From: Polaromonas sp. 39-63-25 | GTDB lineage: Bacteria > Pseudomonadota > Gammaproteobacteria > Burkholderiales > Burkholderiaceae_C | Direction of reading: 5' to 3' | Assembly (NCBI RefSeq): GCF_002278925.1 | Contig: NZ_NCJH01000011.1 | Location: 140,414 to 204,413 of the forward strand | Length of the DNA: 64,000 nucleotides | In this document: positions 51,846 through 64,000 of the stretch, in pieces | Layout of the letters: the number at the start of each line of letters is the position of its first letter | Numbering within the stretch: the stretch's first letter is position 1 | The notes under the pieces: generated by a model | Databases searched by the model: none | Told to the model about the DNA's origin: nothing | What the model saw: only the letters and a program-made list of their open reading frames with translations | Program-made: the position numbers and the translations under genes

Positions 51846-52114
51846 TTGATCAGCACGTAAGCGAAGGCGGGGTGCAGAGCTCGACCGCTCGAATCCTGTC
51901 TTCGTATGAATACATGAACTACCTCCTGGTAGTCCAAGTTTTTGTCCGCATCCCCTCGGGTCAGACTTCAACGCAATTCAACAGCCTGTTGGCACTTCAT
52001 TTCATAGAGAAGGCCGAAAAAAGCCACCGAGCTGCGGATTTTTTGAAATCGACGGATTGCAATAGTGACCCGGAACCCGCATGGATTAAGGAAAGTGATT
52101 GAGTGTTGACACTT

Positions 52115-55100
52115 TCATTTCCAAAATGTTGTCAACTTCATTTCGCCGGACGAAGGGCGCCGCATCAGCAGATATGCGGCTGGAATAACGAACATGGACA
52201 GTAAGGGGGCGGTGATCATCCCACCGACCATGGGTGCCGCAATGCGCTGCATGACCTCGGAACCTGTGCCTGTACCCCACATGATGGGAAACAAGCCAGC
52301 CAAGATCACAGCAACCGTCATCGCCTTGGGCCGCACACGCAATACAGCACCTTCCTGAATCGCGTCCAGCAGATCGGCCGTAGTGGTCTTGCCTCTCGCA
52401 AGTCGGTCATCCCAGGCCGATTTGAGGTAAAGCAGCATGATCACCCCGAACTCCGCAGATACACCGGCCAAGGCGATAAACCCTACCGCACCGGCCACCG
52501 ACAGGTTGTAGCTCAGGATGTACAGCAGCCAAATGCCCCCTACGAGAGCGAACGGTAGGGTGGCCATGATCAGGAACGCTTCATCGAACCGTTTGAAAGT
52601 GAGATACAGCAGCACGAAGATGATGAGCAGGGTGAACGGCACCACCACTTTGAGCTTGGCCGTCGCGCGCTCAAGGAATTCAAACTGCCCCGACCAGGAG
52701 ACGGAATAGCCTGGCGGTAGCTTGACCTTGTCGGTGACGGCTTTTTGCATGTCTTGCACGGCCGAGCGCAGGTCGCGACCCCGGATGTCCACATAGACCC
52801 AACCTGACAAGCGGGCGTTTTCGCTGCGCAGCATGGGTGGACCGTCGGTGATACGGATCTCCGCCACGTCGGACAGGACCAGGCGCTGCCCGCGCTCGGT
52901 TACAAAGGGCAGGCTGTGCAGCTTCTCCAGTGAATCCCGGATTTCACGGGGATAGCGCACATTGATCGGGAAGCGCTGCAGACCCTCGACGGTCTCACCA
53001 ATGTTCTCGCCGCCTACGGCTGTGCTGATGACCGATTGCACGTCGGCAATGTTAAGGCCAAAGCGTGATGCCGCATCGCGCTTGATATTGACATCGATGT
53101 AGCGACCGCCGGTCAGCCGCTCGGCCAAGGCGCTCGTGACGCCGGGAACGTCTTTGAGCGCCCGCTCGATCTCGCCAGTCAGGCGGTCTATTGTGATCAG
53201 ATCGGTCCCCGCCACCTTGACACCTACCGGGCTCTTGATGCCGGTCGCCAGCATGTCGATGCGGTTGCGAATCGGTGGCACCCAGATATTGGACAGGCCA
53301 GGCACCTTGACGATGCGGTCCAGTTCCTCGACCAGCTTGTCTTGGGTCATGCCGGCACGCCACTGTTCTCGCGGTTTGAACTGGATGGTGGTCTCAAACA
53401 TCTCCATGGGCGCCGGGTCGGTCGCGGTTTCGGCGCGGCCGGCTTTGCCGTACACGCTGGCGACCTCGGGGACGGTCTTGATCAGCCGGTCGGTCTGCTG
53501 CAGCAACTCGCTGGCTTTACCGGCCGACAGGCCTGGCAGCGCAGAGGGCATGTAGAGCAGATCACCTTCGTCCAGCCTCGGCATGAATTCACCGCCGATA
53601 TGCTGCAGCGGCCAGAGGCTGATGACCAGGACGACCCCAGCAGCCAGCAAGGTGAGCTTGGGTGCGCGCAATACGACCTCCAGCATCGGCCGGTAGATGG
53701 CAATCAGCAGGCGGTTCAGGGGGTTGGACTTTTCATCGGGAATGCGGCCGCGGATCAGGTAGCCCATCAGCACGGGAATCAAGGTCACCGACAGCCCGGC
53801 CGCCGCCGCCATGGCATAGGTCTTGGTAAATGCCAGTGGCGAGAATAGCCGTCCTTCCTGGGCCTCCAGCGTGAACACCGGAATAAACGACAAGGTGATG
53901 ATCAGCAGCGAGAAAAACAGCGCCGGCCCGACTTCAGCCGCCGCGTCGCCAATGACCCGCCAGCGCGCCTCGCCATGCAGCGTTTCGCCCGGGTGATCGC
54001 GACCCCAATGCTCAAGATGTTTATGGGCGTTCTCGATCATCACCACGGCAGCGTCCACCATTGCACCGATGGCAATCGCGATGCCACCCAGCGACATGAT
54101 GTTGGCATTGACGCCCTGGTAATGCATCACGATGAAGGCGGCCAGGATCCCTAGCGGCAGCGAGATGATCGCAACGAACGCCGAGCGCAGGTGGAACAGG
54201 AAGATGAAGCACACCACGGCCACAACCAGAAATTCTTCCAGCAGCTTGAAGGTGAGGTTGTCCACGGCACGCTCGATCAGACCCGACCGGTCGTAAGTCG
54301 GCACGATTTCAACGCCCTTGGGCAGGCTGGTCTGCAGAGTCTGGAGCTTGGCCTTGACAGCCGCGATGGTCTCCAAGGCGTTCTTGCCGGAGCGCATGAT
54401 GATCACGCCGCCGACGGCTTCGCCTTCGCCGTCCAGTTCCCCAATGCCACGGCGCATTTCGGGGCCGATCTGGATGCGGGCCACATCACCCAGGCGCACT
54501 GGGACGCCTGCTGCCGACGTCATTAGTGGGACGGAGCGGAAATCCTCCAGGCTCTGCAGGTAGCCCGAGGCTCGAACCATGTATTCGGCTTCTCCAAGTT
54601 CGAGCACCGAACCGCCGGCTTCCTGGTTGGCCTTCTGGATGGCTTCCACCACTTTCGTATGCGGAATCGCATAGGCGGCCAGCTTGTCCGGATCCAGAAC
54701 GACCTGGTACTGGCGCACCATGCCGCCGATCGAGGCGACCTCGGCCACATTGGGCACGGTTTTGAGTTCGTATTTGAGGAACCAGTCTTGCAGAGCTCGC
54801 AACTGCCCGGCATCCTGCTTGCCGCTGCGGTCAATCAGGGCGTACTGGTAGATCCAGCCAACGCCGGTGGCATCTGGCCCCAGTGAGGCCTTGGCCGCGG
54901 CCGGCAGGCGTGACTGGACCTGGTTCAGGTACTCCAAAACGCGAGAGCGCGCCCAATAGAGGTCGGTTCCATCCTCGAACAGCACGTAAACGTAGGAGTC
55001 ACCAAAGAAGGAGTAACCGCGCACCGTCTTGGCGCCAGGCACCGACAACATGGTCGTGGTCAAAGGGTAGGTGACTTGGTTCTCGACAATGCGGGGTGCT

Positions 55101-55267
55101 TGGCCGGGGTAAGTCGTCCGGATGATGACCTGCACATCTGAGAGATCGGGCAGGGCGTCCAGCGGCGTTCTCATCACCGAGTACACGCCCCAGGCCGCGA
55201 TCATCAGCGTGGCCAGTAGCACCAGGAAGCGGTTGCCAATGGACCAGCGAATTAGCCCGGCGATCAC
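52115..55267 (-). CDS. cusA: Copper/silver efflux RND transporter, inner-membrane pump CusA
   Basis: A 1050-residue heavy-metal-efflux RND pump with 12 expected transmembrane helices and two large periplasmic loops. The sequence from [33 protein letters not shown] through [22 protein letters not shown] to [23 protein letters not shown] is CusA-like. It includes Met residues (YMPS, MEMF, IDML) at the places of the CusA methionine metal-binding site, so Cu(I)/Ag(I) is the likely substrate rather than Co/Zn/Cd. It overlaps cusB by 4 bases. It expels metal from periplasm or cytoplasm through CusC. Confidence 0.93.
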   Translation of the reverse strand: MIAGLIRWSIGNRFLVLLATLMIAAWGVYSVMRTPLDALPDLSDVQVIIRTTYPGQAPRIVENQVTYPLTTTMLSVPGAKTVRGYSFFGDSYVYVLFEDGTDLYWARSRVLEYLNQVQSRLPAAAKASLGPDATGVGWIYQYALIDRSGKQDAGQLRALQDWFLKYELKTVPNVAEVASIGGMVRQYQVVLDPDKLAAYAIPHTKVVEAIQKANQEAGGSVLELGEAEYMVRASGYLQSLEDFRSVPLMTSAAGVPVRLGDVARIQIGPEMRRGIGELDGEGEAVGGVIIMRSGKNALETIAAVKAKLQTLQTSLPKGVEIVPTYDRSGLIERAVDNLTFKLLEEFLVVAVVCFIFLFHLRSAFVAIISLPLGILAAFIVMHYQGVNANIMSLGGIAIAIGAMVDAAVVMIENAHKHLEHWGRDHPGETLHGEARWRVIGDAAAEVGPALFFSLLIITLSFIPVFTLEAQEGRLFSPLAFTKTYAMAAAAGLSVTLIPVLMGYLIRGRIPDEKSNPLNRLLIAIYRPMLEVVLRAPKLTLLAAGVVLVISLWPLQHIGGEFMPRLDEGDLLYMPSALPGLSAGKASELLQQTDRLIKTVPEVASVYGKAGRAETATDPAPMEMFETTIQFKPREQWRAGMTQDKLVEELDRIVKVPGLSNIWVPPIRNRIDMLATGIKSPVGVKVAGTDLITIDRLTGEIERALKDVPGVTSALAERLTGGRYIDVNIKRDAASRFGLNIADVQSVISTAVGGENIGETVEGLQRFPINVRYPREIRDSLEKLHSLPFVTERGQRLVLSDVAEIRITDGPPMLRSENARLSGWVYVDIRGRDLRSAVQDMQKAVTDKVKLPPGYSVSWSGQFEFLERATAKLKVVVPFTLLIIFVLLYLTFKRFDEAFLIMATLPFALVGGIWLLYILSYNLSVAGAVGFIALAGVSAEFGVIMLLYLKSAWDDRLARGKTTTADLLDAIQEGAVLRVRPKAMTVAVILAGLFPIMWGTGTGSEVMQRIAAPMVGGMITAPLLSMFVIPAAYLLMRRPSSGEMKLTTFWK

Positions 55268-56904
55268 TTCGTGCTCCTCGAGGCCGCTGGCGTTGCGGCG
55301 GTTGCGGCAACCGAAGGCGACACCCGGGTGAGCTGAGGCAGTCCCTCAGGGTCGATGTAAAACTCAAAATTTACGGTATCGCCAGCAGACAGGTTACGCG
55401 GTAGCTCTTGGGGCGGAGGTGCCTTGAAGTCCATGCTCATCGCTCCCCATTTAAGGGATGGAATCGGCCCGTGGGACAGAGTGATTGCGTCATTGCTAAT
55501 GGCGTCGATCTTGGCTTGGCCTGTATGTCGTGGTGCGCTGCCGGAGGCAGGGGGTTTCGGCACCTCGTTGAGCCGTGCCTCCACGCCTTTGAGGCTTGCT
55601 TCCGAGTCGATCAGGAACTGCGACGACACCACCACCCGCTGGCCCGTCTGCAGGCCGCGCTTGATTTCCGTCTGGCCGCCGCTTTCAATACCTGTTTCGA
55701 CATCAACGGGCCGGAAGCGTCCGTTCTCCTCGGCCAGCATCACGACCGTGCGTTTGCCGGTCAGGATCACGGCTTCTGTAGGGATCAGCAAGGACTTCTC
55801 AGCCCGCATGTCCATGAACTGCATGGTCACGAACATGCCCGGTACCAGGCGTGAGCCCGGGTTCGCCAGTTCCAATCGAGCTTTGAGCGTGCGCGTCGCC
55901 GCATTGACGTCCGGCAGGATGGCTTGCACCTTGCCTTCGAAGGTCGTCCCGGGCACGGCCGGACTGCGGGCTTGCACCTTGGCACCCGGTCGCAACAGCG
56001 CCGCCTGGCTTTCGGGTACCTCGGCGTTGGCCCATACGGAAGAAAGCCCATTGATGCGGAACAGGGTCATTCCCGCCGACACCGTCATGCCCTCGCGTAC
56101 CAGCAGTTCCACCACCACGCCGCCCAATGGCGCCGTGATCGTAGTGCGAGCCTGCGTTTTCCCGCTGGTCTCCACCAGGCGGATTTGCTCGTCGCTCATG
56201 CCGACCTGGCGCATACGCTGGCGGGCGCCGTCGACCAGCGAACCGAGGTCATTCCCCTGCATGCGTTTCAGGGACAAAAATTCCTCCTGAGCCGCCACCC
56301 AGTCTGGAACATACAGGTCCACCAAAGGCTGACCCTTGGCTACCGGATCCAGCGTGGCTCGCACATGCAAGCGCTCGACATAGCCGGTCGCCCGGGCTTG
56401 CACCGTGGCCTGGTTGCGTTCGTTGAACGCAATGTTGCCGACCGCAGAGACTTGAGGCGACAGCGTGCCTTCGGTGACTACTGTGGTGCGCACCCCCAGG
56501 TTCTGCTGAATCCGGGAGCTAACGGTGACCTTGCCCTGGTCGGAATCGCTGTCTGCATAGACCGGCACCAGCATCATGTCCATGAACGGGGACTTGGCGG
56601 GTTTGTCGAACTTGTTGCCCGGCATCATAGGGTCCTGGTAGTACAGGATTTTTCGCCCGCTGACGGGATCGGTATCACCCGCTTTGAGACCTGCGCTGAT
56701 GTGGCGGCGGGTGGCTTCTTCGCCCTCGGCAACGCTCTGGGGTCCAGCTGTAGGTGTCGCCGCTGGGGTCGGCGACGCTTCACCTGGAATGGCGGTGGCG
56801 GCCATGTTTCCGCCGTTTTTCATGCCCAGGGCGTACAGGCCATAGCCTGCAGCGCCCAGTACACCGGCAGCGATCAGCGCGGCAATAAGGTATTTCTTGT
56901 TCAT
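55264..56904 (-). CDS. cusB: Copper/silver efflux periplasmic adaptor CusB with C-terminal CusF-like domain
   Basis: A 546-residue membrane fusion protein. An N-terminal anchor is followed by a heavy-metal-binding motif ([32 protein letters not shown]) typical of CusB, then lipoyl, helical-hairpin and barrel domains ([36 protein letters not shown]). The C-terminal 90 residues ([25 protein letters not shown]) form a CusF-like metallochaperone domain with the WGAMSM metal site. Length (about 140 more residues than E. coli CusB) fits this fusion. It overlaps cusC and cusA by 4 bases each. Confidence 0.93.
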   Translation of the reverse strand: MNKKYLIAALIAAGVLGAAGYGLYALGMKNGGNMAATAIPGEASPTPAATPTAGPQSVAEGEEATRRHISAGLKAGDTDPVSGRKILYYQDPMMPGNKFDKPAKSPFMDMMLVPVYADSDSDQGKVTVSSRIQQNLGVRTTVVTEGTLSPQVSAVGNIAFNERNQATVQARATGYVERLHVRATLDPVAKGQPLVDLYVPDWVAAQEEFLSLKRMQGNDLGSLVDGARQRMRQVGMSDEQIRLVETSGKTQARTTITAPLGGVVVELLVREGMTVSAGMTLFRINGLSSVWANAEVPESQAALLRPGAKVQARSPAVPGTTFEGKVQAILPDVNAATRTLKARLELANPGSRLVPGMFVTMQFMDMRAEKSLLIPTEAVILTGKRTVVMLAEENGRFRPVDVETGIESGGQTEIKRGLQTGQRVVVSSQFLIDSEASLKGVEARLNEVPKPPASGSAPRHTGQAKIDAISNDAITLSHGPIPSLKWGAMSMDFKAPPPQELPRNLSAGDTVNFEFYIDPEGLPQLTRVSPSVAATAATPAASRSTK

Positions 56905-58187
56905 GGCTGTTCCTTGGCTTGTGCCGGCATGCTGTGTTCGGGGACGAGGAAATTGAGCTGGGCCCAGGAACGCGCAGTTTCCATTTCCAGCGTCAGGGCC
57001 TGCATGTGGATGTCGAGCTCATCTCGGCGCGCGGCCAATGCCCCGGCCAGGTCGCTCTTGCCCGTGCGGTAGCTGGTCAGCGCGGCCTCGGTGCGCTGCC
57101 GGGCTGTCGGTATCAGCTCATTTCGGTACCGGGTGACCCGGTCCTTGCCCGTTTGCCAGTCATTCAGCCAGCCACGCACCTCGGCCTCATGGTTACGCAG
57201 CATGTCTTCGTAGCGGGCCCTGGCTTCGTCGACCAAGGCCAGCTTGGCGGCCAGCTCGCGGTTCTGGCGGTTCTTCTGGTCCCACTGCAAGGGGATGGAG
57301 ACGCCGATGGAGATCATGTTGGAGTAAGTCGGACCGCGCTGGGCGTAGCTGGCTTCGACGCTCCAGTCGGCTTGTTTGTTCGCTTGGGCCAGCCGTGCAT
57401 CGGTTTCCACAGTGTCAATTTCTGCACTTATCGCTCGCAGATCAGGGTGTTGCTTTATGTGCTCGCTTGAAACCCCAATCTGAAGGGAGGTGGTTTGCCA
57501 GGACGGAGAGCCGGAGAGCGGTCGATCCGCATCCGTCGTACCCACCCAACGGGCTAGCATCAGGCCGGCGTTGCGTGACTGCCGGCCAATCTGGCTGACC
57601 CGGTCCTCCAGCTGGATCACCGCGCTACGGGCGGCGAACACGTCGGACTGGCTCCCCCGGCCGGCGCGAAAGGCGATGTCGGCTGCTTGTATTTGCAGCC
57701 GGGTTTCTTCGAGCTGTTGCTGCACCAGCTCGCGCATGGCCTGGGTGTAATACCGGTCCAACCAGGCCAGCGCGGTGTCGCGCTGGAGGTTCACCAGCGT
57801 CAGCTGGCGCTGCGCCTGCACTCGCTGCGCATCGCGTTCAAAGCGTTCCGAGCGCAGCTGGCGCTTGGCGGAACGGGTGATTTCCTGCATGACGCCGATG
57901 CGGCGCATGGTCATGAAATCGCGTGTCAGGCTGCCGCGGTCCGCGCCGTCGGCCGGCAGGTTGTCGATGCCGAGTTTGAGCACCGGGTCGGGGAGCTGGC
58001 CGGCCGCCACGGCCTGTTCCTTGGCGGCGGCGGTCAGTGCCTCTTGGGCGACCAATTGCTGGGATCGATCAACGGCAATGCGCTGCGCCTCGATCAGGGT
58101 CAAAGGATCAGCAGCCCACGACGCAGAAGCGATGGCCACCATCCAGGCGGCGGCCGTGATCCGGGAAATCGGAAAAGAAATAGACAT
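56901..58187 (-). CDS. cusC: Copper/silver efflux outer-membrane factor CusC (TolC family)
   Basis: A 428-residue outer-membrane channel protein of the OEP family, with a signal peptide (ITAAAWMVAIASASWAA) and two repeated coiled-coil halves (AQRIAVDRSQQLVAQEALTAAAKEQAVAAGQLPDP and YAQRGPTYSNMISIGVSIPLQWDQKNRQNRELAAKLALVDEA). LPDPVLKLGIDNLPADGADRGSL matches heavy-metal-efflux OEPs. It is the first gene of the cusCBA operon. No cusRS regulator pair is in the window. Confidence 0.9.
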   Translation of the reverse strand: MSISFPISRITAAAWMVAIASASWAADPLTLIEAQRIAVDRSQQLVAQEALTAAAKEQAVAAGQLPDPVLKLGIDNLPADGADRGSLTRDFMTMRRIGVMQEITRSAKRQLRSERFERDAQRVQAQRQLTLVNLQRDTALAWLDRYYTQAMRELVQQQLEETRLQIQAADIAFRAGRGSQSDVFAARSAVIQLEDRVSQIGRQSRNAGLMLARWVGTTDADRPLSGSPSWQTTSLQIGVSSEHIKQHPDLRAISAEIDTVETDARLAQANKQADWSVEASYAQRGPTYSNMISIGVSIPLQWDQKNRQNRELAAKLALVDEARARYEDMLRNHEAEVRGWLNDWQTGKDRVTRYRNELIPTARQRTEAALTSYRTGKSDLAGALAARRDELDIHMQALTLEMETARSWAQLNFLVPEHSMPAQAKEQP

Positions 58188-58264
58188 AAAACCTCCAGAG
58201 CACGAACAACGACCTGCCGATGCACGGGGAGGTGCAGCAGACAGGAGCCAGGTGGTCCGGGAGG

Positions 58265-58663
58265 TCAGAGGCGGAAGCAGCAGTTCCGGATGGCGACAGG
58301 GGGAGCGGTGGTGCGCTGCAGATGAGGCGCCTGCAGCGGCGCGTCAGAAAACACCGGGAGGGCAATCTGCAAACTGAAGTTGGCAGGCAAAGCGCTGATG
58401 GCAACGGGGGAGGACAGCTCATGCTTGTCGGCTGACTGATGACCCGCTTGGCAATGTGCCTGGCACAGGTTGGGTTGCTGATCGTCCATGTTGAGCGGCA
58501 TGGCTTCGGCGCAGGGCATTCCGGCCTCGGACATCGCGGACGCTTCGGCGATTTTTGGTTCAGAACCGGGACAGATGTAGCCTGCCACCGCCAGCTGCAT
58601 GAACAGCAGGCTTACCAGTGCGAAGAGCACTGTGATCAGACGTTGGCGGCGGTTTCGGATCAT
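58265..58663 (-). CDS. Cys/Met/His-rich exported protein, copper-locus associated
   Basis: A 132-residue protein with an N-terminal hydrophobic signal (LITVLFALVSLLFMQLAVAGYI). The mature part contains clustered potential metal ligands (MSEAGMPCAEAMPLNMDD, NLCQAHCQAGHQSADKH) and ends in RNCCFRL. Proteins of this type precede copper or cobalt-zinc efflux operons in Betaproteobacteria; the function is not known, and periplasmic metal binding is likely. It lies 77 bases upstream of cusC in the same direction. Confidence 0.7.
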   Translation of the reverse strand: MIRNRRQRLITVLFALVSLLFMQLAVAGYICPGSEPKIAEASAMSEAGMPCAEAMPLNMDDQQPNLCQAHCQAGHQSADKHELSSPVAISALPANFSLQIALPVFSDAPLQAPHLQRTTAPPVAIRNCCFRL

Positions 58664-58933
58664 TGCTTGAGTTTAAGGGACATGTGACCGGTGAAGCGCT
58701 GGAAAGTTCCGTCTTCGGCGATCGGTGCCCGAAAACCAATGCCGACCCTAGCTTATCAATCGGAACCTAAGTTGAGCTTGCGATAGCCATGCGCGCTCGT
58801 TGAAGCCGGTCTAACCCGCGTTTAGGGTAAGCACACTCATTTTTCCAGATTTTCTACGCCTTCAGCAGACGGCCAATTGACTTACCGCAAATCAGACTCA
58901 CACTGGCGCTGAAATAGTCCGAGCCCGTCGGCT

Positions 58934-59614
58934 TCAGGTCGACACCCGTTCGTAGATAAACGTACACCGCGGCGCGCCTCTCGCAATCGTGTTGACTGGG
59001 GAGTTGCCGCGATGGAAGCGCATGATCGGCGAATACTCGTTGAAAACCGTTTCGTCTGAACGGCAGAATGCCAGGGTGATCGCCGGATTGCCCATGTCCC
59101 TGAAACATTCGTGGAACCGACACCGGACGATGTCGAGCGTGACCCGGGAGTCCGAGCGTTGGATGCCGTCGTTCTCGTTGGTACTGATGAAACCTTCCCG
59201 CATCTGCGTTTCGTGCGCATCGTGGAAGAAATCCCAAGTTCGTGCCTTTCCGCCAGGCGGGAAGTACGCCTTCCGCTGGACGGCACATCCCAGGTCGTGC
59301 AGAAAGGACTGGGTTGTGGAGAGTGCCCGCTCGGCGCCCTGAGCCTTCACCAGTTCGTTATACAGGACGCCAACCAGCAGGAAAGTGTCTTTCACCCGCC
59401 GCAGTTGCGCGTCGTCGCCTGGCTTCGAGAATTGCTTCTTGTAAGTTCCTGCGAGAGCGAAGAGTTTCGGAATGAGGACAAAGCGTCGCCAGCCGAGTAC
59501 CGGCTGCAAGTGTCGGTTCAACAGCTTGGGTACCGTGAACAGGAGGGTGCCCAAGCGACGCCGGGCGTCAAGGGCGGGATCCAGATGGGCGTCTGTTTTC
59601 ATTTTTCGGCGCAT
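58934..59614 (-). CDS. L-2-amino-thiazoline-4-carboxylate hydrolase family protein
   Basis: A 226-residue protein of the L-2-amino-thiazoline-4-carboxylic acid hydrolase family (cysteine biosynthesis from the thiazoline in a few bacteria). Visible family blocks are RVKDTFLLVGVLYNELVKAQGAERAL, FHDAHETQMREGFISTNEND, RCRFHECFRDMGNPAITLAFCRSDETVFNEY and a conserved Cys-rich centre. The start ATG (MRRKMKTDAHLDPALDARRR) is only moderately supported. Upstream in the same frame is the remnant of a copper ATPase, so the gene may have been placed behind that promoter by recombination. Confidence 0.8.
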   Translation of the reverse strand: MRRKMKTDAHLDPALDARRRLGTLLFTVPKLLNRHLQPVLGWRRFVLIPKLFALAGTYKKQFSKPGDDAQLRRVKDTFLLVGVLYNELVKAQGAERALSTTQSFLHDLGCAVQRKAYFPPGGKARTWDFFHDAHETQMREGFISTNENDGIQRSDSRVTLDIVRCRFHECFRDMGNPAITLAFCRSDETVFNEYSPIMRFHRGNSPVNTIARGAPRCTFIYERVST

Positions 59615-59860
59615 GACGAACTCTGTTTCAATCCGCGTCCCGATCTGATGGACCTGCGGGTGCATTGGGTAGGTGTACTCGTTTTGCTCCGCAGTACGAA
59701 CGGGCTCAGCAGTTTCATTGAATTGATGGGCCTGCCCTGGTGGCCGTGGCCCGCGTTTTGGTCGTGGTTCATACCCACGCCAGCCAGATGCTGTTCTTCT
59801 CGTTGCATGATGTCGTTCTGCCTTTGTGGCTCCAATTGTCGCTACGCACATCCGAGGAGT
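59600..59860 (-). pseudogene. Remnant of a copper P-type ATPase (copA-like) 5' end
   Basis: One frame begins MNHDQNAGHGHQG, the His-rich start typical of CopA-like ATPases. Then, in another frame, it continues HQFNETAEPVRTAEQNEYTY and PMHPQVHQIG, matching the heavy-metal-binding domain YTCPMHPxxRQxGPGxCPxCGM. A frameshift near 59745 and truncation after HQIG have removed the rest; the first domain Cys is replaced by Tyr. It abuts the aminothiazoline hydrolase gene. Confidence 0.65.
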
Positions 59861-59955
59861 AGCCGTGATTTCTGAAAAATTCGAAAAAATTAACCTAAGC
59901 TATTGATTTAAAAGAGTAAATATGGGGCGTCTCAGAAAACCGAAAATAAAGCACA

Positions 59956-60411
59956 CTAAGGCGTAGCCAACCCGTGACTCCCCCGCGCCGACTCAGCGAG
60001 CTTCGTTCCGTCTTGCAGCGACGCGATCAGAGGGCAGGAAACGTTCCCCTTGCGCGCATGGCAGGCACACACCAACTCAGACAGCACGGTCTCCATGCGC
60101 GCCAAGTCGGTCATTCTCGCGCGCACATCCGTGAGCTTGCGCTCGGCCAGGCTACTGGCTTCCGAGCAATGCGCACCATCTTCCAATCGCAGCAGTTCGG
60201 CAATTTCATCCAGACTGAAACCCAGCCGCTGGGCTGATTTCACGAACCGCACCCGCGTGACATCCGCCTCGCCATAGCGGCGGATGCTGCCATAAGGCTT
60301 GTCGGGCTCTGGCAACAACCCCTTGCGCTGATAGAACCGGATTGTCTCCACGTTGACCTCGGCCGCCTTGGCAAAAACGCCGATGGTCAGATTCTCCAAC
60401 TCGCTTTTCAT
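59956..60411 (-). CDS. merR: Mercury-responsive regulator MerR
   Basis: A 151-residue MerR. The winged helix ([27 protein letters not shown]) is followed by a long dimer helix and the three Hg(II)-binding cysteines C82, C117 and C126 ([20 protein letters not shown]), all conserved. It represses and, with Hg(II), activates the divergent merTPA operon by underwinding the promoter. The start lies 5 bases from the -35 hexamer of that promoter. Confidence 0.97.
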   Translation of the reverse strand: MKSELENLTIGVFAKAAEVNVETIRFYQRKGLLPEPDKPYGSIRRYGEADVTRVRFVKSAQRLGFSLDEIAELLRLEDGAHCSEASSLAERKLTDVRARMTDLARMETVLSELVCACHARKGNVSCPLIASLQDGTKLAESARGSHGLATP

Positions 60412-60416
60412 ATCGC

Positions 60417-60447
60417 TTGACTCCGTACATGACTACGGAAGTAAGCT
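60417..60447 (+). promoter_or_regulatory. mer operator-promoter
   Basis: TTGACT (60417-60422) and TAAGCT (60442-60447) are separated by 19 bases, the over-long spacer diagnostic of MerR-activated promoters. The spacer carries the MerR dyad TCCGTA-N6-TACGGA (60422-60439). Confidence 0.93.
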
Positions 60448-60482
60448 TACGCCATCCCATTCAGATTCGAAAGGAAACGCAC

Positions 60483-60833
60483 ATGGCTGAACCGCAAAAT
60501 GGGCGCGGGGCGCTCTTCACTGGAGGGCTGGCCGCCATCCTCGCGTCCACCTGCTGCCTTGGGCCGCTGGTGCTGATCACCCTGGGATTTAGCGGAGCAT
60601 GGATCGGCAACCTGACGACGCTGGAACCCTACAGTCCCGTTTTCATTGGCGTGGCACTGGTGGCCATGTTTTTCGCCTGGCGGCGCATCTTCCGTCCGGC
60701 GCAAGCCTGTAAACCGGGAGACGTGTGCGCGATTCCTCAGATACGAGCGATCTACAAGTTCCTTTTCTGGGTCGTGGCCGCACTGGTTATGGTCGCGCTC
60801 GGATTCCCGTACATCGCACCACTTTTTTATTGA
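60483..60833 (+). CDS. merT: Mercuric ion transporter MerT
   Basis: A 116-residue inner-membrane protein with three helices. The vicinal Cys pair C24-C25 in helix 1 (ILASTCCLGPLVLI) and the cytoplasmic loop Cys pair (QACKPGDVCAIP) pass Hg(II) from MerP to MerA. The start (MAEPQNGRGALF) has AAAGGA 8 bases upstream. It is the first gene of the mer operon. Confidence 0.96.
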   Translation: MAEPQNGRGALFTGGLAAILASTCCLGPLVLITLGFSGAWIGNLTTLEPYSPVFIGVALVAMFFAWRRIFRPAQACKPGDVCAIPQIRAIYKFLFWVVAALVMVALGFPYIAPLFY

Positions 60834-60848
60834 CCACAGGAGCCCATC

Positions 60849-63279
<2,431 letters not shown>

Positions 63280-63454
63280 AGTTGCACCTGCATCATCAAT
63301 AGCCGGATCGGACAGGTTGAATCAGTGCAACAGGAAGGGGGTGCGCAGCCTGCGCTCAAGACATACCGCGGGTGGCCGTTCTCCACCTTTGGGTCAGGCT
63401 AGATCGAAGTACGCTTGAGTCGATGGCCAATCGTTGTCTCCCGGACCCATTGCC

Positions 63455-63802
63455 TTACTTGGCTTGCTCAAGCGCCACGACTGTGAAGCCTGCTTCGCCT
63501 TTTTCAGCTCGGAACAGGATTTTGTCGCCTTGCTTGAGGCCCTGGAGCAGTGTGGCTTCCGGAACCTTGAACACCATTGTCATGCCAGGCATGCCCAGGT
63601 TCTCGAGTGCCTCATGTTTGATGGTCAGTTTGCTCTGTTCAAGGTCCACCTTGCGCACTTCACCGGCTGTCAGCCTCGTTGTGGCAGTCACCGTGCCCGT
63701 GTTCTGGGCGCCGGCTGGAGCGTCAATCGCAGCAATGGCAAATCCAGTAGCGCTCATGGAAAGCACGGCCGACGCAAAAAAAACATTAATCTTCGATTTC
63801 AT
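63455..63802 (-). CDS. cusF: Periplasmic copper/silver metallochaperone CusF
   Basis: A 115-residue protein with a signal peptide (VFFASAVLSMSATGFAIA) and the CusF beta-barrel: KVDLEQSKLTIKHEALENLGMPGMTMVFKVP carries the His and Met metal ligands (H, M-x-x-M-x-M) and GDKILFRAEKGEAGFTVVAL the C-terminal strands. It hands Cu(I)/Ag(I) to CusB. It is separated from cusCBA by the mer locus, although all cus genes read leftwards. Confidence 0.92.
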   Translation of the reverse strand: MKSKINVFFASAVLSMSATGFAIAAIDAPAGAQNTGTVTATTRLTAGEVRKVDLEQSKLTIKHEALENLGMPGMTMVFKVPEATLLQGLKQGDKILFRAEKGEAGFTVVALEQAK

Positions 63803-63870
63803 GGAAAACTCCTAAGGATATGAATGGATCGTCCGGATGGCCTGCACCCGGCTCGGTTCCTCGCTCCGTA

Positions 63871-64000
63871 TCAGTTGACGGATTGCTCCCGGAACAGGCG
63901 GCGCTCCGCGTCTGTCATGGCGAGGCTTGGCTTCGGGGTGTTGTGTGCAATGCTGTCGGTGTGGACAAGCCTGCCGTCCTGGAACGCATAGCTATGCTGT
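63871..64000 (-). CDS. Unidentified protein, C-terminal end only
   Basis: A leftward frame enters from beyond the window and ends at 63871. The last 42 residues include HSYAFQDGRLVHTDSIAHNT and PSLAMTDAERRLFREQSVN. It is not recognised. Its position 68 bases upstream of cusF in the same direction suggests it belongs to the copper-resistance unit. Confidence 0.5.
   Translation of the reverse strand, partial: QHSYAFQDGRLVHTDSIAHNTPKPSLAMTDAERRLFREQSVN

Noticed and set aside
51842-52102. An 86-codon frame after the histidine kinase
   Set aside because: No start codon with a ribosome-binding site and no protein-like features; probably intergenic sequence.
52124-52140. AAGTTGACAAC near the end of cusA matching the repeats before tniA
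   Set aside because: It is one isolated copy inside the cusA coding sequence (KLTTF codons), without neighbouring copies; chance match.

Overview
The window looks like chromosomal DNA of a Burkholderiales bacterium, most likely of the family Comamonadaceae (a Polaromonas/Rhodoferax-type genome). This is inferred from the gene set (monomeric plus dimeric isocitrate dehydrogenase, clpS-clpA, sbcB, trhO, phaB), from the high GC of the left third, and from three copies of an intergenic repeat of a type I associate with that family. No rRNA, tRNA or CRISPR array was seen.

Region 1 (1-22.3 kb) is ordinary core genome: central metabolism, proteolysis, DNA repair and tRNA modification. It also holds a LysR-controlled ABC importer (binding protein, permease, ATPase) overlapping an arylformamidase-like hydrolase, a TauE/EVE pair, panE, a Crp/Fnr regulator and phaB. 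PHB-related signals recur here. Two identical CTGC-N3-GCAG palindromes lie upstream of a PHB-depolymerase-family esterase and upstream of the ABC operon, and an FNR-like box lies upstream of phaB. Two exported Ala/Lys-rich proteins resemble LEA-type helical proteins; one is built from seven 11-residue repeats.

Region 2 (22.3-31.5 kb) is accessory DNA of lower GC. A three-gene transposition module (tniA/TnsB-like, tniB/TnsC-like, tniQ) is preceded by repeated AAGTTG motifs. It is followed by a staphylococcal-nuclease remnant, a bacterial NACHT NTPase of the antiphage type, and an XRE regulator. I infer a transposon carrying a defence gene, but the transposon ends were not located.

Region 3 (31.9-45.3 kb) is a block in which every gene reads leftwards, many with 4-base ATGA overlaps. 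In order it holds a TetR regulator, a DevBCA-type ABC exporter, a TetR-like protein lacking a recognisable DNA-binding domain, a small membrane protein, a truncated glutamine-amidotransferase leader, a beta-CASP metallo-hydrolase, a LOG-family phosphoribohydrolase, a patatin lipoprotein, cytochrome c', a glucoamylase-family protein, an LpxR lipid A deacylase and a NodT outer-membrane factor. It reads like one envelope/lipid remodelling and export system and is the best candidate for an undescribed system. An inverted repeat (AGTAAT-N2-ATTACT) just upstream of the first tetR is a likely operator.

Region 4 (45.4-51.9 kb) starts with a graveyard of IS5 and IS110 fragments. It then holds a candidate 110-nt small RNA with its own promoter and terminator, a P-loop kinase-like protein, a VOC protein, a DUF421-isochorismatase pair and an orphan sensor histidine kinase.

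Region 5 (52-64 kb) is a copper/silver and mercury resistance mosaic. It contains cusCBA, a Cys/Met-rich exported protein, an aminothiazoline-carboxylate hydrolase fused in position to a broken copA start, merR/merTP(C)A with a textbook 19-bp-spacer promoter and a doubly damaged merC, and cusF. The window ends inside a further leftward gene.
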